Shown here piece by piece: positions 8,168-19,800 of a DNA stretch of 64,000 nucleotides (positions are counted from its first letter, which is position 1; each line of letters begins with the position of its first letter). The stretch comes from Protula sp. h YS-2021 (Eukaryota; Annelida; Polychaeta; Sabellida; Serpulidae). The position numbers were made by a program, and so were the translations under genes. The notes below the pieces were generated by a model, which worked only from the letters and a program-made list of their open reading frames with translations, ran no database searches and was not told the origin of the DNA. The stretch covers positions 1 through 64,000 of the forward strand of contig CATKHT010000014.1 of NCBI GenBank assembly GCA_949752745.1, in the 5' to 3' direction.

Positions 8168-8782
8168 CATTTTTTACAAGTTACACAGCATACATGTAAG
8201 TCAGCCAAGTTGAAACGTGATGGTGAAGAGCTTGTTGAGAAGATTGAAACCAAGAGACGAAAGAGGGTGCAAGATGTTGTTGACAGACCTGATCCAGTCC
8301 TCTGCTGTGGATGCACTGAGATATTTCCATCTGTGGATGCTTTTGAGGCACATGCATTTGTACCGATGGAAGAACAAAAGACAGTACAAGTAGGGAGATG
8401 CAGATGAGTTAATCTTGGTGGAAATGCACAGAAAAAGAGGTTTGAACCTGAGGATGGATCGGATTTACTACTTGAAATGCGACAACAAGAGAACCGAATT
8501 AAAACACATTTGCTAGAAACGTTAAACCATACAATGAAATGGTATATTGTCGTGCATGCACGCTTCAAGAAACTTACGGCGAATGCTGAAGGTGTTATGG
8601 TAGAACAAGTGGATAATGCCTTTTTTAGCAGTCCAACATATGCAGCATACAATCCAGCGGATATTGAGAAGGACTTGCCAGAAGCCTATAAAGAATTTTT
8701 TACCAAGTTTGATGAACATGAGCGACAAGGTTCTGGCTGGGTGTTTGGGCTGTTTGCCCACAGCATACACGCGCACGTTTAA
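8168..8782 (+). pseudogene. decayed element protein fragment with a GSGW motif
   Basis: One frame runs from a stop at 8165 to 8782, broken by TGA at 8405-8407, with no usable ATG before the body. The first part is basic (KRDGEELVEKIETKRRKR) and then has CCGCTEIFPSVDAFEAH, a possible degenerate zinc finger. The second part ends FDEHERQGSGWVFG. A fingered segment followed by a GSGW motif recalls proteins encoded in some DNA-polymerase-B mobile elements of invertebrates; this is from memory and uncertain. The sequence stops being protein-like where the LINE leader begins, so the LINE may have truncated it. The long opposite-strand frame here is a shadow. Confidence 0.35.
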
Positions 8783-8789
8783 AAATTAC

Positions 8790-11700
8790 AAATTGTCTTT
8801 GATTTACAAGGGTTATACATCGTTTTAGGTGGATATTTATATATCGTTCAATAGTGTTTTTATCAAGGATTAAGAATATATTACAAGTTTGGATATATAA
8901 AGTTTTAGGAGAAATTGATTTTAAGGAATATTTTAGTTGTGTAATGGAATCAAAGACAATAGTTTGCCATATTTGGAGGTACACTTCCATGGACTTCAGT
9001 ATTAGGATACTATAGTTAGTCATGGTGTTATTAGTGCAGTCTATTATTGGGCTAGTACTAGTTATAGGTCAAAACATGTGTTATACAATGATCAACCATT
9101 CGTATTCAAGGGAAGAGTTATATAGGTTAGGATCAATATGCAAATACAAGAACAATGTTCTGTCGCCAGGTGTCAAACAGTCGGTTTACGATCTTAGTAT
9201 TCAAAGGAGAAGAGGATTCCAAAATCAGAATATATCTCATTTTAGCCAGGTTCATTTAGATAATTTAGTCAGTGTTCAATCAAGACCACATGTCCGTGTG
9301 ACTGAAAGAAGAGTCAAGCCAAAAAATAACTTTCAAAGATCTCGTAATGTCACATATGTGTCACTGGAAAATGGAAAGGCTGATAATGTCAAATTCACTG
9401 TTATAAACGCGAGGTCGGTGGTTAATAAGCTAGATAGAATCAAACATATTATTTATGAGGATAAAATTGACGTTTTGGCAATAACAGAAACCTGGTTTAC
9501 AGAGAGTTCTCAGTATGAACTGAATGAAATTATTCCTTCTGGATACAAGCTTATCAACGAAAATAGAAAGACTGGCAGAGGTGGCGGCATATGTTTCATA
9601 GTACGTGAGGAACTGAAGGCTAAAAATATATCATTGATTGAGTTTGAATCGTTTGAGCATTGCATTATCGAGATTGGCAGTACAACTCAGAATGTTAGAC
9701 TCATGGTGGCCTATAGGCCACCATAGGGATCAATATCAATGTTTCTCATGGAGTTTTCCGACCTTTTAGAGGAGTACAGCCTATCGGGACCTCCTGTTAT
9801 GATATCAGGTGACATGAACATAAATATACTGGGCAATTCAAGCGAATGTAAGAAGTATCTCGAGTTTCTGGATAGTTTCAACATGATACAACATGTATCT
9901 GAACCCACTCATCTCAAAGGTGGATTACTAGATCATATAGTTTCAAAGTAAAACTACACATTGCAGATATCGGATATATGTATTGGTGATCTTATTTCAG
10001 CCCATCATCTCGTTACTTGTAAGTTACCATTTAATATACCTAAAGCAGAAGCAAGAACAGTGACTTTTCGAAAAATATCGGATATAGACATAGAGGCGTT
10101 TCGTGCAGATATCAGGTGCACTGAAGTGTACCAAAATCATTACTTAATGGATTTGGATACCCTGGTGGATAGCTGTAATTCGGAGCTTTGCAAGCTGCTC
10201 GATGAGCATGCTCCGCAAATTACACGACTCGTAAAGAATCGACGCCGCGAACCTTGGTTCGATGATAACGCAAGAGCAGCACTTCGTACTTCAAGGTCAC
10301 ATGAAAGAAAATGGAGGAAAGCCAAGGAGAATCCTATTTTAGAGCAGAATTTTAGAGATGCACAAAATAACTACTCAAGTCAGCTAAATGCGTCAAAACA
10401 ATTGCACCTTCTTGGAATATTAGATAGTCATTCTAATGACCAAGGAAAGTTATTTCGCGAAAATGATAAAGTCATGCACCGTATCGTGAAACAATCCTTG
10501 CCAGATCACAGCGACGACAAGGCTTTTGCGGACGAATTTTGTCACTTTTTCACCTATAAAATTCAGAAGATCAGAGATAATTTTGGGCATATTACGGAGA
10601 AGTTTTTTGCGTTTGATTCAAAGACTCCGTGTGATTTTCCGCCTTTGCAATCTTTCGCAGCGCTGTCACAAGATGATGTAAAGAGCATCATTATGAAGTC
10701 CGCATCGCAAACTTGTGAACTTGACCCTATCCTCACGTCGTTGCTGAAGTTGTGTATCGATGAACTTTGCCCAGTGATTACAAGCATCGTCAATAAGTCG
10801 CTGAGTAGTGCTCAAATGCCTCAAGTTCTTAAGCAGGCAATTGTGCGCCCCCTGATAAAGAAGCCGACTTTAGAACCAGTCTTGAAAAATTTTCCACCGT
10901 TGTCAAACCTCGCATATATTTCGAAAGTCATAGAGGAGGGTGCAAGTCAGCAGATTGCCAAGCATATCGAGAAAAACAGTCTTGCGGATCCTCTTCAGTC
11001 AGCTTACAATTTAAAGCATTCCACGGAGACCGCTTTGCTCAAAGTGTGCAATGATATCATGACTGAGTTGGACAGTGGCGGGGCTGTTTTTCTCGGTATG
11101 CTGGACCTCAGCGCGGCTTTTGACACCGTGGACCACGGTATATTACTACACCGGCTGTGCACTACGTTCAATATCACCGATTGCTCTCTGCCTCAGAGCT
11201 CCCAGATGGGACCCAAGCGTTATAGTGGCTATGTTGCACCTCTAGCTAAACTGATACGGATATTGCAGCTCTTATATCATTACTATGCAGACCATGCACA
11301 AGTTGGCAAGTCATGCAGTCCAAAGTCTAAAGAATCCCAATTGCAAGCCGCCCAGAGCTTGGAAAGTGGGATATGCAGCATTTCGCAATGGATGTTTGCA
11401 AATCGACTTGAGTTAAACTGCGAAAAAACTGAGTTCATCACTTTCGTATCGAAACAGAATTCGAGGCATATTGTAGTACACGAGCTTCAAATAAACACGG
11501 TTATAATACCATCAGTGCTTGTAGTGCGGAATCTGGGCGTTTACATGGATGCCCACCTCAACTTCGACCATCATATCACGCATCTCCGCAAAATCTGTTT
11601 CATGTATCTTGGATGGATAAAAAAGATGAGACATCTACTTACTTTCGAAGCCGCTAAAGTTTTAGTTCATGCCTTGATAATATTGCGAATAGATTATTGT

Positions 11701-12290
11701 AACTGTCTGTTCACAGGATTGCCCCAGTGTTCGTTTCGACGTTTACAGCTTATCATGAATGCAGCAGCGCGTGTAATCACACGGGTGCCCTGCAGAGAGG
11801 ACATAACCCCGAGCCTGATACAATTGCGCTGGTTACCAGTTATAGAGAAATGCCAGTTCAAGACTTTGACCTTTGTGTACAAGTCTATGAACGGCTTGGC
11901 GCCCTCATATCTCGCGGATATGGTCACCATGTACACTCCCCTTCGTGTTCTCAGGTCTAGTTCAGGCAACTACCTGGAAGTAACTAAACCTAGATGTCGA
12001 TATGGGGAGCGTTCATTCCAACATACGGGTGCTGTTTTATGGAACAGCCTTCCTGAAAACGTTAAATCTGCGCAATCGCTCAGTATTTTCAAATGCAAAC
12101 TCAAAACTCATCTGTTTGTTAAGGCCTACGGCCATGTGTTGTCATAAAGCATTACTAATTTTAGATTTTATATTGCTTTTTAGTTTAACGATTAATGCTT
12201 AATGTTTTTATATCATTGGTAGCGCTTAGAGGATATTCCAAATAAGCGCGTTACAAAGATCGAGTATAATAATAATAAAAAATAATAACT
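8790..12290 (+). mobile_element. CR1/L2-like LINE, defective
   Basis: Endonuclease plus reverse transcriptase in one frame, followed by a short 3' end finishing in an ATAATAATAA-type tail (about 12265-12290). That tail and the C-terminal RT family pattern (RWLPVIEKCQFKTL, SLPENVKSAQS) are typical of the CR1/L2 group. The left boundary is not visible; no target duplication was found. Confidence 0.75.
9022..12147 (+). pseudogene. LINE ORF2: endonuclease-reverse transcriptase
   Basis: A single frame from ATG 9022 to 12147 with in-frame stops TAG at 9724-9726 and TAA at 9949-9951. The apurinic-type endonuclease is read at about 9390-10020: INARSVVNK, ITETWF, GRGGGICFIV, VAYRPP, GDMNINI, DHIV. 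The catalytic SDH position is changed to SAHH. RT spans about 10700-12147. Motif A (LDLSAAFDTVDH) is intact. The segment between it and PQSSQMGPKRYSGYVAPL is shortened, removing most of the motif-B region. The catalytic YADD reads YADH. Dead by at least four independent defects. Confidence 0.85.
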
Positions 12291-12358
12291 AGAAGCTCAT
12301 TCCGCTAGCGAAATGTTAAACACTTGACAAAATTAAAATGTAAAAATACTTCCTTCAG

Positions 12359-12805
12359 TGGGTTATTTCTTGAATGATATATTGCAAACAACACAGCTTG
12401 AATACGTCTTATAAGCCGAGTAGTGTTTGGCTTTTGTTGACTTAAGGTTTTATTGACTGAGCAGGCAGTGTTATCTATGGGCCCTACGACCATGAAACTT
12501 GGGACTTATGAAGAGCTTGATCTGAACGTGTGCATGCCACTTTTTATTATTGTCTTCAATTTCGTTTTCTTTGTCAAAACGCCATGTGAAAAGAGTGTAT
12601 TCTTGCAGGTAAATGCAGTGCATTTAACGTATATCACAGAACACAGTTGCTGAGCTTTGTGCAAGCTCTCACTGCGTAAATAGATAACACCCCGTATGCC
12701 TGCTCAGTCAATAAAACCTTAAGTCAACAAAAACCAAACACTACTCGGCTTATAAGACGTATTCAAGCTGTGTCGTTTGCAATAAATTATTCAAGAAATA
12801 ACCCA
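12359..12805. mobile_element. foldback/MITE-like element with ~120-bp inverted arms
   Basis: 12359-12476 is inverted at 12682-12805: TGGGTTATTTCTTGAAT at the outer left matches the inverse at the outer right, with small gaps near the inner ends. About 205 bp separate the arms. No coding capacity. No clear target duplication, so the exact outer limit is uncertain. Confidence 0.75.
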
Positions 12806-13793
12806 TAAGCTTTAAACATACCTGACAATGATAACGTGAAAACGTATTTGTGTACTTTAATCACTGTTAGTGATTACTGTACCGTACGGCAGATACAGGT
12901 ATCATATATGAAACAGCTATGTCTTCACAAAACCAATATTGTAATGTATTACGCATACAAGTGTACTTAACCTCTCTCTGCACAATTTAGTAGCGAGTCC
13001 TCGTTTTGTAGTTAATTAAATAGTTAATGTCTTGAACTCCAAAAATGGGTGACATATGTGAAGATGTAACATCAAATTAAACTACGTTGAGAATCAATGA
13101 CAAATAGTTAACAATGAAACGAGTTTTCCAACAAATCATTAAGTGACTCACACGCGAATATCGTATTTAAGGATAGATAAAAGCTGAAAACCATAAAAAG
13201 TGTAAGATACTAAACTGCGATTATGATACGTGGAGTCGGTGCTCTTAAATTTACTGTTAGATATAGTATCTAGAAGGAAGATACAGAGATTACTGTAAAA
13301 TATAAGACATTTATTAAAATTTAAAAAACATGGTAAGAAATTTTGGTCATGGATAAAACTACAATCAAAATCAAGTAGAATTAATGTTGTGTTACCCCCT
13401 GTGTCGTACCACTCCTCAATTACCTATAAGGATCGGCAGTTCCGACTTTTCTAGCGTATTTTGTTCTCCGCTATTTCATTGAGTTTATGTAGATCTTTCA
13501 GACAATGCTGCATAATCCCTTCCCACACAGGGTTTTAAACTGTTTGAACAACTAAGACAGAATAGGATCCCAACTGCATTAAAATACGAACAAAGCAACA
13601 AAATGAAAAAACCAGAATAACAGAATAAGAGTTTTAGCTTTCATGGTTTATGCAACGTACTACAATACAATTTTAAAGAAGCTAAACGTCAAAGATCATA
13701 TTTTCCAGTTTTTTCTTAATTTTATACGCAACAGTTGTTAAAGCTACCGCTTTTGAAATATAGAAAGACGCTCTGTTAATCTTTTAAAGAAAG
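12806..13793. other. upstream region of the ankyrin-nucleotidyltransferase gene
   Basis: AT-rich; presumably includes promoter and 5' untranslated sequence. No confident TATA box or other site was identified. An in-frame stop at 13785-13787 supports the ATG at 13794. Confidence 0.35.
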
Positions 13794-13871
13794 ATGTCGG
13801 ATAAGAAAAGGAAGCAAACTTATCAAGACCATCATTTGTCTGGTCGGCAAAAACGAAAAGCAAATGATAAG
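13794..13871 (+). CDS. exon 1: start and basic N-terminus
   Basis: 26 codons, MSDKKRKQTYQDHH..., ending RQKRKANDK before GTAAGAAG. Phase 0. Two basic clusters look like nuclear localisation signals. The upstream in-frame stop makes this the first ATG. Confidence 0.7.
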
Positions 13872-16800
13872 GTAAGAAGTATTTTATCGAAAAAAACCAA
13901 TATTTATCTGGTTTTGGTTGTTAATTTCCAAGAAAATATAAAAAGTATTTTCAGTATTTTTCCTTCTTAAAAGTAAATGTTAAGTCCAGCAAAAATTAGA
14001 AGAAATAGTCAAAATAGTTAAATTTTACTTTACCTTGTTAGATCTACTGTATTTTTAACGGAAGTTGAACCGACGTTCGTGAACATTTCGTTTTTTGTTT
14101 GCCTGGCCGGACATGTTCGTTCGTAGGAAATTGAAAGGTTACGCAAAAAGTACAATCTCAGAAAAGGAAGCCATTTCGGCACATTACGTATGGAAAATAC
14201 CGCATTAAAATGCAACCCTGAAGAAAACTGGAAAGAAAGTTCAAACAATTTACCAGTGGAAGTAAGATTATTTTCAACAAATAAATTTGTATATTTGAAC
14301 GGCAACAGAAATCAGATCAAACCTGAATGAAACCAGATCAAAATTTAATATAAGCTGCATATAATTGGATAAATGTATGTTTCATTGTGTTAAGTATAAT
14401 GCAATTAATAATTATCTGTTAACAATATCACATAAATTAAATCTAATGTGTTTCATTTAATGCATTAATTATATTAAAAATATTTATATCTTTGTAATTT
14501 TATAAGACTGCTTCTGACATAGAAGAACATCCTGAGTCATTAGAGGGAATTACTGACCTTATAGACGCTGCATATCAGAATGATATTGAACAAGCTAAGC
14601 GGTTTTTATCCAAGGAACAGGTAAAACGTCTTGAGATATATATTTTTATTAATATCGCATGCGAACTGCACTTGCGCGGTGTAAATCCTACAGCTCTATA
14701 AAATAATGACCAGTGTAAACATCAGTGGCGTATTTTAGCAAAGCGTTACTAAACTTTTTTAAAATTATTAGAAATTTGAACACAAAAAATTGTATTTTCT
14801 ATAATAACTGTTACTGGTATGGATCTCTTGGAGACACATACAACGGTAAATGTAATACAACGCAACCGAGATTTAATATTTTTAAACAGTTTGTCGTCCA
14901 TGCATCCCAGCATGTTACAGTTAAATATTACACAGAGATTACACGCTGCCTATGTTACATAACTACACAACACCACCGTACTATCAATACACATATCTGA
15001 GCAAATTAAAAACTAAAACACACTGGTCTCTTTTGCCACACTACAACTAGGTTAGTTAACTCATCAAACATACTGTCATAGAACAATTAACACGTGCAAT
15101 ACGGTTTTCATTTCCATCGTACACATATCTAATTGAAATACTCCTGAATGGTCGCTGTTAACATACTACGGCGTACAACAGCAACAAAATCCATACAGCT
15201 ATCGCTGCTGTGAAGTACTCCCTGCGTATACACTGGCTCGTTTTCCCATAACCATTCTTAAGTGGAATTGATCTCGCGCTGAGGCAGATCTGACCAGTCT
15301 GCCTGACTGGGTCAACTGTATACATATTGTGTATTTAGGAGGCGGACACAAGCGCACAAAAGCAACATTTTCTACCACATACCGCTTTCAGCCGACTCTC
15401 TGCACCAGTATAGCCAGGGTACACAATTGCTTTTTCTTTAGCTGCAACGGGGGTATTGGCATAGGCAGTCTACGAAATCTTTTAATCTGAATATTAAAAT
15501 ACAGCTGCGTTATTTGTAACACGTGCAGTGCAAGAAGGTCGCAAGAAAAAGGCGAATAAATGAAAAAAGAACAAACCTCTCCAGCCCACGATCCTCTAAT
15601 CCCTGAAAAGTCACTAAAGATATAAATTAAGATTCTGGTCCCTTTATATTTCTTAAGATTTACCAAATTGCAGCATCTTTGTAAGTTCAAAAATGGAACA
15701 AGAATTTTGTGACAATTGTGACAACATTATAAAGTCTTCTTATAACACAGTGATAAATAAAATCTTTCGTTTTCACATTCTATAACATGCATTACATCAT
15801 TACCTTCTCTTTCGTATCACTCGACTGTAGTATGATGTTTGATCTAACAGAATCTCCGACCCTCCCCCTCCCGTCACCTTGTTGGGGAAGATAGACTACT
15901 TTATCTTCACCTATCCCTGGTTATGTCACTCCGAACTCACAAATTAGTAGGTTATTTAGCATGAATAATTCAAATTTTAGCCTGCTGTGATATCCTAAAC
16001 ATTATTTTAAGTGGGAATAACCAAGGTGATTATGGTCCCATGGAAGGAACCTGTCCAATATATACAAAGAACCCCGCTCCTCTTCCGCTGCTGTATAAAG
16101 AGGTTTCTAAACGTAATTCCTCATTATAACTGCATACTGTTTCAGGAGGATTTCATAAAACTGTGCTGAAACAACTATTTTATATAACAGTATGGATTCT
16201 ACTTTTAGCTAACCATCATTTTTTTTATTATTTTGCAAGACATTGCTCCAACTAAAATACGCAAAAAATTTAGCGCAATATAATGCCGCTTTCTTTTCTT
16301 AAAATTTTCTGCAATTTTAAAAGTAATTAACGCTTAAATTATTACAAAGATTTAATCGACCGTCAGTCCCGGAATACAAGGTAGAAGCAAATAAACCTAG
16401 ATCCCACTCCTAGCCTCTCGAGAAAACTAATTTCGGCGAAATAAAATACTTTGTACTTTTAACGGTCTCCCTATTTAACTGCACGAAACAGTTTATATTG
16501 AAACAGAATGTTATTTTTTCTGGCTGGGGAAGCAGAGAGTATAGGTCTGGGAGGACCCTTGGAGGAGTATAACCTATTACATTTGGTAGTTGAAATATTC
16601 AAAAGTATGGCTTCACCAGTTTCTTTGCAATGGCTAAAAAATTGATAAGAAATGTAAGAATTGTTTGCAAAAGTAGAATTCACTCACCTGTAAGTTGTAA
16701 TTTGATTTAAGCATATATTTAAAAAAAAGAAGGTTCAAATTTTAATCCTGACATAATCCCTGTATCCCTGTTTATTGGCTCTGTGGTGACAATTATGTCG

Positions 16801-19800
16801 TATCTTCTAGAGATTCGACTAATTGGAAGCTCTTCATTAACATCTTACACGTAGTTTGCTTAATATTTTTCACTTTCTCGCAGCTGTGTATTTCTTTATG
16901 CTCTTGTTCGACATTCTATTCATCAGAAACTTCCGTCAAATCGGTGTTTTAACTTCTAACCTCTTCTTCTTTGACAGTATAACTTAAGACTCTTTAATAA
17001 CCCTCCGTCGTCTATCTGTGACAGTCGCTTCTGCGGCCCAACAGAAAAGCACATGTCCATCATTACCATACTGCGTAACACACGATTCTTCCTCTGTCAC
17101 TTCTGTTTCAATTCTCGTTTTAATAAGGGCACAAACTCTAATTCGGAAGCACTCCTTTAATCGAAGATATGGCATTTTCTGCTAGATTCTTTTGCTAGTA
17201 GAACGGCTTCAGTCTTACGTGCACACAACTTACCCATGAGTGGCTGACATCTGAACGTGATAAGTATATGGTGGCCTTCCATTACCACGTGCTGCCCTTC
17301 ATATTTCTTCTTCAGTTTCCTTATCTGTGGTTTATGGACAAAGGTCTTTAGCAACACCTGGTCACCTCGTCTGGCATCTTATAGATGCGTTTTAATAAAC
17401 TTTCTGTCTTGGGACCATGCGCACTGTTTGTAACGCACACCCATAGGAAACAACCTCGTATGCCTCGTTCTAACATCAATGCCGGGTATCCGGATCTTCA
17501 GCTGTAACCAGAGTACCGCACAAGTGCTAGTGGCACAAGTAGTAGGTGAATGCACGCTCACGTAGAAAATGAACTATGCTGATGAGGTATCACTGCTGAA
17601 CATGGCAGTGGTGGAGCTGTGGCCCCATCGAGCTGGATAGAATAGTATACGGGTAGTCCAGAGGCCAGAGTGCATTGTCAAGTAAAGCCCGAAGGAAGTA
17701 TAACCGTAACACTGAAGAGGCAGTCCATTCGCAGTGACAATACGAGGCCGAAAGGTCTAAGAGAGTCACCCATAGTCATGCCAGGACAGACGCAGCTTCT
17801 GCAATGATATGCTTTCTAAACCTGCTGCTTCGCTGGCAGTAGGTAAAAATCAAAAGGAGGACTGGGAATTGGTTACAAGTTGTGTGTACAAATCGAGTTA
17901 GAATAGAGCGATTTTAGCTCATTTTCGAGCCTTTGGGCCTATACGACGGTACATAAGAGGAACGTAGGTGACCTTGCCCTTCCAGTTCATGATCTATGTC
18001 AAAAAACCAGATGTTGACCATTATCTTAAAAAAAGGTTAGAGATTTTCATTTTCGACCCTTTGAGCCTATACAACGTTGAAAAGTGGTACCTTCTGGGTC
18101 ACAGTCAAGGCCAAAAAAGGAACTTGACTATTATCTCGAAAATTTTGAGCTCATTTTCGACCATTTGGGCCTAAACAACGTTATATAATGGGTACCTCAG
18201 TGACCTTGCATTTCTGCGTCATGATCAAGGTAAAAATAGAAAGATGACCAGTATCTCAAAAAAGGTGAAAGATTTTCATTTTCGAATCTTAGGGCCTATA
18301 TAACGTTACATTGACCTTCTGGGTCACGATCAAGGTCAAAAACCGGAAGTTGACTATTATCTAAAAAAAGGTTAGAGATTTTCATTTTCGACCCTTTGAG
18401 CCTATACAACGTTACATAAGATGTACATCTGTGACTTTGACCTTCTGGGTCGTTTTCGCGGTCAAATTCCAGAGCTGACTATAACCTCAAAAAGGTTAGA
18501 GATTTTAATTTTCGACCATTTGGACCTGTGCAATGTTACATAAGAGGAACCTCAGTGGTGTTGACCTTCTGTGCCACGATCAAGGTTAAAAAAACGGAAA
18601 ATGACTATTGTCTCAAAAAAGGTTACAGATAGAGCTTTTCAGAGATCATTTTCGACCCGTTTGCTCTTAAAAAACGTTAAAAAAGATTTTCCTCGATGAC
18701 CTTGACCTTTTGGATCACGATCAAGGTTAAAAAGTGAAAGTTGGCTATCATCTCGAAAACGGTTAGAGATACAGTGATTTTGAGCTCTTTTTCGACCATT
18801 TTTGAACAAAAAACATCACATAAGAAATAAATCGGTGACCTGGGTAATCTTCAGGGTCAAAAACAGGAAGCTGATTATTAGTCCGAAAACGGTTAAAGAT
18901 AGATCGATTCTAAGCTCATTTTCGACCCCTTTGGGCCTAAACAACGTTACATAAGAAGTAAATCGGTGGCAATGATCTTTTGGGTAACGGTAAATTTCAT
19001 AAACCGGAAGTTGACGATTATTTCGAAAATCGTTAGAGAAGGCCGATTTTGAGCTCATAAACAACATTGCATAAGAGGTACCTTATGGGTCACGGAGATA
19101 GATAGCTATTGAGCTCATTTTAGACAATTTGCGCCTAAGCAATGTTACTTGAGAGGTACCTCGGTGATCTTGACCTTCTTGACCAACCGGAAGTTGACTA
19201 TAATCTCACGATTAGACCTTTATTCCTATACAACATTACCTCGGTGGCCTTCTTTGTCACCGTCAAGGTAAAAAACCGGAAGTTGATTATTATCTCAAAA
19301 ACCGTTCAAAAAGAAGTAAATCGGTGATTATGATCCTCTGGGTAACGGTCAATTTCAAAAACCGGAAGTTGACTATTATTTCAAAAAGCGTTAGAGATTT
19401 AGATTTAGAGCTCATTTTCGACCCTTTGGGCCTAACCAACGGTACAAAAGAGGTAGTTCGGTGACCTTGACCTTCTGGGTCATGACCAAGGTCAAAAACC
19501 GTAACTTGACTATTTTTTTTTCAAAAACGGTAAGAGATAGAGCGATTTTGAGCTTATCTATGAGCCCTTGAGCTTAAACAACGTTACATAAAAGGAATCT
19601 CGATGACCTTGACCTTCTGAGTCACGATCAATGTTAAAAACTGGAAGTTGACTATTGTCTCGAAAACAGTTAGAGTTAGGTCTATTATGAGTTTCTTTTC
19701 GACCTTTTGGATCTATAGAACGTTATATAAGAGGTAATGTGGTGACCTTGACCTTCTGGTCAAAAACTCAAGGTCAAGGTCAAAAACTGGAACTTGACTA

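Noticed and set aside
8164..8652. 162-codon - strand frame
   Set aside because: Antisense shadow of the + strand GSGW fragment, which shows the recognisable protein features.
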